From: Eutypa lata
Lineage: Eukaryota > Ascomycota > Sordariomycetes > Xylariales > Diatrypaceae
Reading direction: 5' to 3'
DNA: 64,000 bases
Assembly: GCA_022661535.1 (NCBI GenBank)
Contig: JAKULF010000006.1
Coordinates: 1,855,001-1,919,000 of the forward strand
In this document: piece by piece, positions 10,530 to 19,311 of the stretch
How the letters are laid out: each line of letters begins with the position of its first letter
Position numbering within the stretch: the first letter of the stretch is position 1
Notes under the pieces: model-generated
Seen by the model: only the letters and a program-made list of their open reading frames with translations
What the model was told of the DNA's origin: nothing
Databases searched by the model: none
Program-made: the position numbers and the translations under genes

Positions 10530-12021
10530 TCAAAGCAAAAGAATAGCAGCTCCCAATACGGCCCCGATGGCAACGGGCCACGACGACGGGAGACGTAGTC
10601 CCGCGGCGGCGCCCGTGTCCGGCTCTGCAGACGGCGTCGTGGTGGCCGTCACGGCCGTCGCGGCGCTAGAAGCAGTCTCGCTCGCGTCGCCCTGGCCTGT
10701 CGTCGAACTGACCCTGGCCGCTGACACCGACGACGAGCTCGCAGCGGTCGTGGTGGCGGAGACGCTCGCGGCTAGGAAGTCGCCGAAGCCCGAGCAGAGG
10801 TTGACGTATCCCGGATCCAACGCTATTATAAGTTAATTAGTAAGCTTTGTTCAGCCGAGGAAGAAGCCTTTAAATAAGTAGGTAGGTATGCAGTGCGCCC
10901 GCAACTTACAGAGAGTATCGGTCGACCCAGCACATGAGCTGTAAGCATCGTCGAAGTAGTCGGGAACCCAGGACGCCGTTACTGTTGACGAGGCGCCGTC
11001 TGCTGTCGACATGTAGCATAGGCACTCGGCTTGCGAGCTGAGGGGTAGCTCGTCGAATCCCGTGGTTTCCTCTTTGCAATAACCACCGATGGTGCCGAGC
11101 GTGTCGCACGCCTCGGGGACTACGGCCGCTGAGGTGATGAAGGCGCCCCCGCTTGTAGAGGCCTTTGTTGATGATTCGGCTACTGCTGGGGTTGCCGTTG
11201 CGGAGGTTTTACTCCACGAGCATACGCTCGAGTCGAGACCTCCGTTGCCGCTGCCGCAGAGCGTTGCTAGGGTGCTCCATGCTGTTTGAAGAGGTAGGTG
11301 TGTTAGTTAACTGAACTGTAGAATGGTAAGTAGTAGGTTGGTAGCCGGTAGCTGAGGAGCTAGGTGGGTATATATATATATATATATATATCTTCCCACA
11401 CCACACTAAGAACCAGAGGGCCGACCACTCGGTAGAATGGTCGGTTAGATATGTAGTTAGTTAAGACATACCTTTATACGCCCCTGTTGACTCCGGCACC
11501 GCAGTCTTGATCCACCCGGCGCACGACGCCGCCGCGTCGTCGAAGTAGTCGGGCTCGAACCCGCCGTCGCCGTCGCAGCACAGGCACTGCGCAATCTGGT
11601 CCTCGGGCGCTGACTCGATGTTCGGGATCGCATCCGCGCAGTAGTTGACGAGCTTGTTGGCGGTCCGGCACACCCCCGTCTCCGCCTTCTCTACGTCGTC
11701 CTCCCCATCATCACCATCATCGCCCTCGTCCTCTTCCCCATCCTCTGCATCTTCACCCTTGGCCTTGGCCTTCTCCTTGATGAGATTTGCGGGACCTGCT
11801 AATATCGTCGGCTCCGTCGCCGCCTTGATGTGGGCGTGCAGGAGCGAGAACTTGGGAGCTGCTGTTATCGTTGTTGATGCCGTGGCCGGAGTTGGAGTTG
11901 ATGTTGGAGTTGGGGTTGGGCCGGCCAAAATTACACCTTCGCGGCTCGAAAAGGCGACGCCGCGCCCAGCTAAGGCCAATAGGGCTGTTGCGCCAGTTGC
12001 AATTGTGAAGTGTCGCGACAT
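10530..12021 (-). CDS. Secreted, probably GPI-anchored protein with a duplicated cysteine domain
   Basis: 404 residues from exons 12021-11472, 11281-10910 and 10822-10530, all junctions phase 1. A signal peptide covers about residues 1-23. A Thr/Pro-rich linker and a long acidic run (about 88-115) follow. Then come two copies of one Cys domain. Copy 1 reads C..YC..., QIAQCLCC, PDYFDDAAASCAG and LCGSGNG. Copy 2 reads C..YC..., QAECLCYM, PDYFDDAYSSCAG and LCSGFGD. A Ser/Thr/Ala-rich stalk and a hydrophobic C-terminus without charged residues after it suggest a GPI signal. The layout resembles fungal cell-wall proteins; the spacing differs from CFEM (eight-Cys) as I know it. Intron 1 contains a (TA)11 tract. 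Function unknown; a wall or surface role is inferred. Confidence 0.75.
11370..11391. repeat. (TA)n microsatellite in intron 1
   Basis: About eleven TA units inside the first intron of the GPI-protein gene. Likely polymorphic in length. Confidence 0.9.
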
Positions 12022-14165
12022 ATTTTCCCTCCTTATTACTTTTTTTTTAAACGAGTGTATCTTAAGTGAATGAATTGTTTTTACTGCTTACAGCATATTA
12101 TTTTGGAACGAATGAATTTTCTACCGCTGCTGTAAAAGAGAGAACAACGCCTTTATTACTCAGGGCGTTATCACCAAACATCGCGAGGAAAAACTTCACT
12201 GGGGGCCCAATTCCTTTTAAAGCTCCCTTCTATCCAAGCTCTCTAATCTGAAGCTTAGCTTCACTCACTAGGTATCATGCGCTGGTACTTTCATTTCGGC
12301 ATCGTGGAGGGAAGCCCTGTGCTAAGCCCGATAGGGCTCGGCTTGAGGTCGAATCGGGCGTAGTGGTGATCCCCCATTGGCCTAACGCAACGGCGCTATC
12401 CGCGAGAACGCGGTTATTCGGGAAAAAGAGCGACCCCCAAGGAAACAGGAAACCAAACGCATATATGTGCCCCAGCTAAGCGCTTCCATCGTGCCGGTAA
12501 TTGAATACAAAAGGAGGAAAAGATAGGTGGATGGTCGTGACCCCCGTGGCGGTGCTCTGTTGTGATCATCTACTATAGATACTATTTTGGCTGTGGACAC
12601 CTCCCCGTGAAACCAGGCGAGTATGACATTTTGGTGACCTCCTCAGTTAGACTGTTAGAGTGTCTTGTTATACCAAAACAAAAGATCCAAAGTCATCTTC
12701 TTGTAGAATAAACAGCCGACAAAGGCGGATCTCGTGAGGTGATGCCAATGCGCCTCGGTGTCGCGGTCTTTGACTAGTCAAGTCGACTGGGGTAAATAGG
12801 AGAAAATATGAAATTCCAAGGGGATTGATAAGTGCCGAAGATGGTATACAAGAATATGTGTAGCTATGCAACTTACCCTATGCTTGGGTTTACCTCTGGA
12901 CTTAACATTGGCCTAGATATACAAAGGGAAAAAGAACTAATACCTAATATCTTTATAAGCATATCTTGATTATATAGTGAAGAATTCCTGCGAGCTAAGG
13001 TAGGAGGACTCTTACAATAACTAGAGCTACTGGCGCGGGGATTGTAGAATAATAGGAGGTCGTTGACTCTGTCTGGGAGCTGAAAAGGGGGCTAAGGCCA
13101 GCTGGAGTTTTGGTCAAATACTCACCAGTCAGAGGAACCTCGAAGGAGGAAGTAAGCAGGGCACAGGACGTCTGAGATAAGGGCAAACAAACACAAGCTA
13201 TCCTTCTAGAAGTCTGTAGCGCACGCTGGTTCTACTTGAGGCAAGTTACATGATCTGGAATTGAAGGATACGAATCGTTATGGACTTGCCAAAAGATGGA
13301 TAGTAACCTGTACACCTTCGCCGCAGAACCTAATTGCTGGAATCTCACGCATGAAGTAGATATGTAGACACTACGTTGTATGAAGGTGTAAAAATGCAGG
13401 ATGGTAGGATCTTGATGCCCCAGTTCAATTCTAGTAGTCTGATCTAGACCTATTCTCTTTCCCAAAATGGATAATAGGCTCGAATGCCTAGCTTGACGTG
13501 CTCGCCTTGAGGATACATACGTGTTCAACAAGAGAGTAAGATTTGGGGGTTGTTGGTTGCTGAGAGAGACTGGAAGCTGAGCTTACACTTTAGCTAAAGT
13601 CAGCTTGAGTTTGCGGGGGAGTGTGGAGTTACCAAAACCTTACTGTAGTAATACGTAATCCAAGCTTTAAAGAACAATATGAGAGTTACCCCACGTTGGA
13701 TTGGACATCGACAGGTCTTGGATCTCACTCTCTTTCCTTTTCCAAACATCTACTCATCTGAATGCTACCTTAATCTGACAGCCACCTCGTGGCCCTGGTT
13801 TCCATCCTGCTGACTGTTAAACCCCTGATTTGGTTATTAGGGATTTGCTATTTATATACGCCTGCGAAGTCCATACCCATATATTAACGGCCCCGACCTG
13901 CGTATCTCTTGGGAACGAGATAAAGGTACGGCTAGGATTCGGAGTTGCTTATTACCTTCCCTTTATTCGAGGCCGAGCTACCATTTCTCTACGCGCATTC
14001 GTTCTCGGACGGACGGTAGTTCTAATAGCTATCTATATATATAATCCTCGAGCGTTTCGAGTTTTCATCGCTTCTTCGTGTTGCTCATTAATCTTTAAAA
14101 ACTATATCGCCACTTTCGCACCGCACCGAGACACAGGACAGAAGAAGAAGAAAAAATCCACCGCT
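12022..14165. other. Intergenic
   Basis: 2.1 kb without a recognised gene. Minus-strand frames near 12995-13531 have no family features. The DNA just before 14166 is open in the frame of the next gene for more than 100 codons, but reads as non-protein-like sequence and is taken as promoter and leader. Confidence 0.45.
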
Positions 14166-14759
14166 ATGGCTACGAAGGCAACAAGATCGATGAGCGGGCT
14201 CTCCCTAGAGACCCCCAAGATCACCACCACCCGGGCGCCCAAGCAGAAGAAGCAGCCAGTCCTAGATTCGTGGGAAGACGAGTCCTCGGAATCGGAACAC
14301 GAGCCGCCGACCCCCACGGCCAACAACGGCACCAGCACCAGCACCAGCACCAGCACCAGCACCAGCAACACGCCCATCGACCCGCACCGCCTCTCGGGCT
14401 CGGGATCCGGGTTCTCGGCGCCGCCGCCCACGCCCGCGTCGCCGAGCTACAAAGCCGACAACATGCCATGGCAGCAGCAGCAGCAGCAGTCATCGTCTAT
14501 AGCGACGGTATCGGAGGAACAAGGAGGGGGAGGAGGAGGAGGAGCAGACGAGAAGCGACCCGAGAAGACAGACGCCGTGGCGCGGCGCATGATTGCCAGC
14601 GCGCTGGGCGTGCGCGGACTGCGGCCGAATGAGGAGCAGCGGGCGTACGACCGCGCCGTTCGCGAGAAGGAGCGTAAGAGGCGCGAGGAGGAGCGCGAGG
14701 TGGAGCGGAGGAGGCTGGAGGAGGCGGAGAAGGCGAAGGCGGCTATTTGGGATGATTGA
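14166..14759 (+). CDS. Conserved fungal low-complexity protein with a charged C-terminal helix
   Basis: 197 residues, intronless. The start at 14166 is chosen because the family-like N-terminus begins there (MSGLSLETPK, then QPVLDSWEDE). Residues 55-70 are an (ST)n run from an ACCAGC repeat; poly-Gln (six) and poly-Gly (seven) runs follow. The last 60 residues form a strongly charged helix: RMIASALGVRGLRPNEEQR, then an Arg/Glu-rich stretch ending KAKAAIWDD. I recognise this general pattern (DSWED near the start, charged helix ending in IWDD) from uncharacterised ascomycete proteins; no function is known to me. A GATT tetranucleotide repeat starts at the stop codon. Confidence 0.75.
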   Translation: MATKATRSMSGLSLETPKITTTRAPKQKKQPVLDSWEDESSESEHEPPTPTANNGTSTSTSTSTSTSNTPIDPHRLSGSGSGFSAPPPTPASPSYKADNMPWQQQQQQSSSIATVSEEQGGGGGGGADEKRPEKTDAVARRMIASALGVRGLRPNEEQRAYDRAVREKERKRREEEREVERRRLEEAEKAKAAIWDD

Positions 14760-15576
14760 TTGATTGATTGATTGAGCTTGTGGGGGCTGGGGGCTGGGGG
14801 CGCGGAGGAGGGGGTGGTCTCGGGTCTCTTCGAGTAGGTTGGGTGATGATGAGATTATAAACCATTGATTGGCACGATGGGTACGTGGATGATAAGGAAG
14901 GGGTCTCCAAGTTACCTGCTTATATATACTTTACGTCTTTGAGGGTTCTAGGTAATGCTCTGGTTGGTTGGTTGGCGTCCGGGAATGACTGTTTCATGGC
15001 TTTATTGGGGGTTTCGTATATATCTTTGTATTTTATATATACATCTGCTGGGAGACACTGCTGGCTTACCTTGACGATATTGTGGGTGTTGGTTGGGGTT
15101 GGGGTTTCGACTGTTTCGGTCTCTTAAGCTATGCACAGTTCTCCTAGTCAAACAAAAGGGCTACACCTCTTAGCGATTTCGCTACTTACATTACGAGTTC
15201 ACCTTGTCTATCGGGACTTTATTAATAGGATTTCCCATGCCTCGTGAGCTCTAGGGAGAAATTTATAGCATGAACTACATCGCTTTTTAATTTAAGATAC
15301 GGAAGCAGCGGCAAAACAATTGTGGTATGTGGTATGTTTATATAGGAATGTATACATATATGGGCGCATGTCCTATCCTACAGAAAATACGAAGCCTTCA
15401 TCTAGTGTATTGGACTACGTAGTTATTGAAAGTCTAGCAAATCAATGACATGTGATAATATAGGTCGTACGCAATTTGTGCCTCAAAAGACTCGACACAT
15501 CAACGTCACCTAGGACGACATCTTTTGCTCGCTAAAACGTCCTAGAAACCGGTCGGACCGCTAATCCTCTATTCTT
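14760..15576. other. Intergenic with (GATT)n
   Basis: Begins with about five GATT units over 14752-14775. The rest is AT-rich 3' flank of two convergent genes. No gene seen. Confidence 0.5.
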
Positions 15577-16455
15577 TCACGGGGCAGGTACGACCGGCTT
15601 TCCCTTCCAGGTCAGTATGAGCTCCTGATCTGGCTGACCGCCGCCTTCTGCCGTTTTCTCCAAGTACCGGACGCCGACGCCGACGCCCTCGAGCCCTCCC
15701 TCTTCCGCCCGCCGGTTCCAGAGCATCTGCTGCAGCTGGCCATCGCCGCCGCACGCCACATACCCCATCGGCCAGCGGCTGCGCCCGAGCGCGTCGCGGA
15801 TGCCCTTGGTGGCGGGCCGCTGCGCCACCAGCAGCCCGAGGATCCCCGAGGACCCCCGCCACCCGACCGGCGCTCCGGCGAAGGCGCCTTCCAGCTCGCG
15901 GATGTATTGCGGACCGATGGCCGTGCTGCGTGATGCGGAGGCTTTGCATTGGAGGAGGATCCGTAGTAGTGGCGAGGATGAGGATGAGGATTGGGGAGAT
16001 GGAGATGGGGATGGGGATGGAGACGTGGAGGATGGGGTAGATGGTAATGCCCACGTCCCCAGCAGGTCGATCCCGCAGTCCGATCGTCCCCCGATCCGTC
16101 GTAAGTCGAAGCCTAGCCGCCGTAACGCCGCCGCTACTGTGTACTCGTACTGCGTCCCGACGTAGGTCATCGAGGTGGTGTCTAGTCCCGTCCGCGCTAC
16201 GTAGGCTGCGTACGAGGCTAGGTCGTGGTGTTCGGTCGTAGGCGGGTCTGGATACCGCAGATTGTGCGAGAAGGAGGAGGAGGAGGAGGTCGACTCGGTG
16301 CTTGAACGCCGCACTAGAAAAGAACGGCAATCATCACGGCCGAAAGACGACAATGAGGTGTGGGTGGTGGTGCTACATTGTAGTGGTAGTGATGGTGGTG
16401 ATGGAGCTAGAAGTGATCGACACCGTCCATGGCGAATTCTTAAGGCGAACCGCAT
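15577..16455 (-). CDS. RRG7: RRG7-like mitochondrial endonuclease-fold protein
   Basis: 292 residues, intronless. Family: required for respiratory growth 7 (DUF2034), a mitochondrial protein with a PD-(D/E)XK nuclease-like fold, needed for mitochondrial genome maintenance in yeast. The first 40 residues are Arg/Ser/Leu-rich without acids, as in a mitochondrial presequence. The core reads TYVGTQYEYTVAAALRRLGF, then GGRSDCGIDLLGTW (Asp130 as likely active-site acid), then LLQCKA (Gln169 and Lys171, the QxK part of the motif), IRELEG and LLVAQRPATKGI. Between the Asp and QxK strands lies an inserted Ser/Pro low-complexity stretch (about 137-162). It is divergently arranged with MED21, 347 bp apart. 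Confidence 0.85.
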   Translation of the reverse strand: MRFALRIRHGRCRSLLAPSPPSLPLQCSTTTHTSLSSFGRDDCRSFLVRRSSTESTSSSSSFSHNLRYPDPPTTEHHDLASYAAYVARTGLDTTSMTYVGTQYEYTVAAALRRLGFDLRRIGGRSDCGIDLLGTWALPSTPSSTSPSPSPSPSPQSSSSSSPLLRILLQCKASASRSTAIGPQYIRELEGAFAGAPVGWRGSSGILGLLVAQRPATKGIRDALGRSRWPMGYVACGGDGQLQQMLWNRRAEEGGLEGVGVGVRYLEKTAEGGGQPDQELILTWKGKPVVPAP

Positions 16456-16802
16456 TCCGCCATAGTCGTAGGTCTTGCTTTTCGTGGTTCGTAGGCCGAC
16501 GGAAGATATTGAATATTCATAGTTATAGAGATATTGTGAGTAGAAGAAAAGTGGTTCCCATGATTTTCCAAGGTGCCTTATCGCAGATGAGATGGTTGCT
16601 TATCGCTTTAACCAACAACTAACGCGCAGCGCGTTCCTGCACTTGCGGCTTCAGTGACCTCACCCACCTAATTCATAATTCCCTATTTGATTTCTTGGCA
16701 TGCGCATCCCACGCTTTTAGCAGCATCCCAGGGTACATGCAAGCTCACATCACAATCCACGAATGAGTTCTTCAATATTATGATCCGGCTGAGATAGTAA
16801 AA
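16456..16802. promoter_or_regulatory. Divergent promoter region of RRG7 and MED21
   Basis: 347 bp between the two start codons must contain both promoters. No clear TATA box at usual distance is seen for either, which suits housekeeping genes. Confidence 0.5.
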
Positions 16803-17287
16803 ATGGGGGATAGACTCACACAGCTTCAAGATGCTGTTGATCAGCTGGCACATCAATTCGTCGCCTGTATCCATTACATCAATCGACACCACAGTTTCGA
16901 GACTCTAGGCCCTAACGATCAGATCAGGGATGTCAAGCAGGAAGCCGAGCAACAAGAAGGTTGGTGTTCAAGCGCATCCGAGATATCTGTGCGAACTTGC
17001 AGCTAACTTACCTCCGTATCTACCTAGTTGATCCTCACCCGGCAGACGTATTCAAAGCATCCCAGGTCGAGCTCGCCCAAGACCTGATCACGAAGGAGCA
17101 GCAGATCGAGTACCTCATCTCTATACTTCCAGGCCTCGACAACAGCGAGAAGGACCAGGAGCGCAATATCAAGGAGCTGGAGGAGGAGCTGAAGGTCGCC
17201 GAGGCACAGCGACAGGAGGCGATCAAGGAGAGGGAGGACACTCTGGCGAAGCTCGATGCCGTGATTCGCAGCGTTAGGCGCCCGTAA
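16803..17287 (+). CDS. MED21: Mediator complex subunit 21 (Srb7)
   Basis: 138 residues from exons 16803-16959 and 17028-17287 (junction phase 1, GAA-G|TT). Middle-module subunit of Mediator; it pairs with Med7 through a long coiled coil and links activators to RNA polymerase II. The start MGDRLTQLQDAVDQLAHQF is the family hallmark. Residues 20-50 are the conserved helix reading YINRHHSF and later PNDQI. Exon 2 begins DPHPADVFKASQVELAQDL and EQQIEYLISILPGLDNSE, then a Glu/Lys-rich coiled coil to the C-terminus. Length matches fungal Med21. The 3' end converges with the nucleotidase gene, whose stop lies 218 bp away. Confidence 0.92.
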
Positions 17288-17504
17288 TCCTTATGAGTGG
17301 AGGGCAAGTGAATGAATGATACCCAGGGGCAGGCACGGCGTTTCGGATGACAGGGCAGATGATCGGTCTTATTAGAGAATACATTGATGCTTTTTTAACT
17401 TCTATTGTATTTTATTATGCTATGACTGCATATGTGACTGAATACGTCGGGGTTCTTTTGGTGGTAGATTCTCTAATGCAGTCATCACCCGTCTATATCT
17501 ACCT

Positions 17505-18433
17505 CTAGGCACTTGACTTGAAGAATTGCGGATATACAGTCCGCAGTTCCTCCAGGTGTCGAATCTGGTACTGAGACGCCTTTGTCTTTGGCTCAGGGAG
17601 CCCTTCCTCAACAAGATGCGCCGCTGTCCAGCCAAGTTCGGCTGCACCTACGCAATTTATATGTGAATCGTCTATAGGAGATTAGCACGGTGTCTTCCGG
17701 GTTGGTGTTGGGGCCAGGATATCAACCTAAGAAATGAAACACATACCGACGAAGTAGCAGTCCTCTGGCCGCTGTACACCGGCTTCTTTCATGGCCTTGG
17801 CAAACATATCCTTGTGGGGTTTACAGATGAGAGGAATCCGGGAGTAGTCGCAGTAGGAGAGACCCTCGAAGAGATCCTCGATGCCCAGGAGCTTGACAAC
17901 CCTGCGGCCGTGCGTGACGTAGGCGTTTGTCAGGAGCCATAGCTTGACCTTGGACTTGTCAATGTCTTCTAGTAGCTTCCGTAGTTGCGGGTTGGGCTTG
18001 ATGATGTCCTGGAGTGGTAGCGCGTCATCAACTTTGGCGTTGTATTCTAGGGGGTCAATCTGGTGATGTCTGACTAGACCCTCTATGGCCAAACCGTAGG
18101 TCGTATAGTACTCCTTGTGCAGCCTGATGGATTCTTCTTCCGAGAGGCCTAGGTGGGTAGCGAAGTACTGGTCTATTAACTGCGCCATCAAGTCATGCAC
18201 CTTAGCACCTAGCCAGGAGGTTAGCATTCGGACTCAGTCAAGACGATGATGGACCATGTGTGTGGTTTCAAGCTTGCTCAAACTTACTTCTAGGGTATAG
18301 ACAATTGTCGATATCACTATAATAAACATCAGCACAGCTGTCTTATGTTCTTTGAGCAGAGGAGATCTCACAAAAATAGGACTGGGCGCGAGTCTGCTGG
18401 CGCCTCGTTGGGGCTTGAGTTTTGCGAAGCCAT
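17505..18433 (-). CDS. HAD-family pyrimidine 5'-nucleotidase, SDT1/PHM8-like
   Basis: 239 residues from exons 18433-18372, 18316-18288 (29 nt), 18208-17747 and 17671-17505; all junctions agree in phase (2, 1, 1). Removes the 5'-phosphate of pyrimidine or other nucleoside monophosphates in the cytosol; yeast SDT1 and PHM8 act in nucleotide turnover. HAD motifs: FFDIDNCLYP with Asp22 and Asp24 split across exons 1-2; motif II WLLTNAYV; Lys of motif III in CKPHKDMF; and motif IV DDSHIN formed across the last junction. Also RSAKVHDLMAQLIDQYF, YGLAIEGLVRHHQIDPL and YNAKVDDALPL, all typical. The C-terminus ends LEELRTVYPQFFKSSA. The small exon 2 holds the catalytic loop and is easily missed by predictors. 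Confidence 0.9.
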
Positions 18434-19311
18434 TGATAACTATAGCTGTATCTTCGTGTCTAATTAGTTGTCGTGAGATTTGATATTGCTCGAGTGATAA
18501 AGCTTGGAACACTTGTGAAGCTGGCTGCACTTCTCAGCATTTAAATAGTACAGGTGGAAGGTGTAGAATAGAGTAGAAACTATTCGGCCGTAAACATATG
18601 AAGTAGATGTTTGGAGATTTAGCTAGAGTGTATCTTGTCAAATGAGTAGCAGCGAAACTACTTTTAAACCGATTATTGGATATTATTAAGGATAGCAATA
18701 TCTCCCTATGATGTTACTATATTATATACGTAAGGCTGAAGTCTATGAAATGTTCTTTAGTCACTTTGAACTTAGTCTTTAAATTTGCAACGATGATTCT
18801 AATATTGTGATATATCCTGACTCACCGGCAAAGAAAATCAACGGGCGGTCTCGCAGTGAAGGCGTGCGATGTACCTAACTGGCTTTGAGCATGTCTGAGT
18901 GGGCTTGTTACAATGCCATTTTCAGTGACGCCGAGATGCCAAGTCACAAAGTGGATCCCTGTATGTACACACGTCAGGTGTACGCAAGTTACAATAGGCG
19001 GTAGCCACCTAGTCTAACTATAGCACTAGACAGGTAACTAACTACCTGTGCGCTCACATCAGAAAAAAAAGGTCGAACGAAATGCGAGCGAGGAGTTATT
19101 TGTTTTCTCCCTTCTTCACTGTCGTGTAACAACATCAAGAAAAGGGTCGTCAAGAACCGACACCCATTCATTATCACTTTTACTTCTTTCTTGCGACTAA
19201 TATTCTCGTGATTGTATAAGTTTGCATGATTTTAATAGATGCTGGAGTTGGATTTAGAGCCCGTTACGCGCATCTAACTAATCAGTTAGCATTTGTTCGT
19301 TCTCTATTATC
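18434..19311. other. Divergent intergenic region
   Basis: 878 bp between the nucleotidase (minus) and the 925-residue protein (plus). AT-rich; no gene seen. Confidence 0.5.

Noticed and set aside
12995..13531. Minus-strand frames of 63 and 99 codons
   Set aside because: Random-like composition, no family features, no splice path joining them convincingly.
13830..14165. 112-codon N-terminal extension of the gene at 14166
   Set aside because: In frame but not protein-like; the family-type start is at 14166 and a CT/AG-rich leader precedes it.
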